Assembly (NCBI GenBank): GCA_014607495.2
Contig: CP053169.1
Coordinates: 5,146,001 to 5,210,000 of the forward strand
From: Carposina sasakii
Lineage: Eukaryota > Arthropoda > Insecta > Lepidoptera > Carposinidae
DNA: 64,000 bases
Direction of reading: 5' to 3'
This document shows positions 63,893 through 64,000 of this stretch, piece after piece. Within the stretch, counting starts at the first letter, position 1. The number at the start of each line of letters is the position of its first letter. The position numbers and the translations under genes are program-made. The notes under the pieces are model-generated. The model was not told where the DNA came from. It saw only the letters and a list, made by a program, of their open reading frames with translations, and searched no databases.

Positions 63893-64000
63893 GTATGTTT
63901 ATTTTATAATTATTATGTAATTGCATCAACTAACGACACTTTCAAAAGCATAATTTTTTAACTGTGTTTGTTTGCCTTTGTCTATTGCGTTTTCGAGACA

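Noticed and set aside
1..64000. CRISPR array, operons or other prokaryotic features
   Set aside because: No regularly spaced repeats; spliced genes and eukaryotic mobile elements throughout.

Overview
The window is AT-rich eukaryotic nuclear DNA: split genes with GT-AG introns, and many transposable elements. The repeat types, the tandem insect-type fatty-acid-binding-protein genes and recurring genome-wide tails ending in 'gacttcgtccgcg' point to a moth or butterfly (Lepidoptera). The species cannot be fixed from sequence alone. All gene models were built by hand from splice signals and reading-frame continuity; no search was run.

Layout. (1) 1-134: last exon of an acyl-CoA-synthetase/4-coumarate-CoA-ligase/luciferase-like gene, + strand. 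(2) 1665-40609: five tandem, same-strand, four-exon genes for intracellular lipid-binding proteins (FABP1 to FABP5 here), all with intact frames and the same intron positions and phases (1,0,0). Their introns and spacers are full of small inverted-repeat transposons (MITEs), and two LTR retrotransposons lie against or inside FABP5: a Ty3/Gypsy element with one gag-pol frame (27042-32575) just upstream of its promoter, and another on the opposite strand (34649-39669) inside its third intron. (3) 40610-44151: transposon and retroposon debris, including two large inverted-repeat elements. (4) 44152-46128 (-): an intronless gene resembling TFIIIC subunit GTF3C4. (5) 46129-51557: a head-to-head intergenic region loaded with copies of a poly(A) retroposon, a decayed tandem repeat and a hAT transposon with a perfect 8-bp target duplication. 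(6) 51558 to beyond the window (+): the DEAH-box helicase DHX37 (kurz), exons 1-6, whose 9.4-kb first intron holds a broken Jockey/CR1-like LINE and a LINE with ORF1, ORF2 and a 14-bp target duplication, itself interrupted by a 796-bp repeat.

How the parts fit. The synthetase fragment (fatty-acid or acid activation) next to a lipid-binding-protein cluster is suggestive of a lipid-handling neighbourhood, but this is inference. GTF3C4 (RNA polymerase III initiation) and DHX37 (18S rRNA maturation) form a divergent pair of ribosome/translation housekeeping genes. Most of the remaining sequence is mobile DNA at several ages, and the nested insertions let the order of events be read directly: MITE inside MITE, hAT inside retroposon, repeat inside LINE, retroposon next to retroposon.
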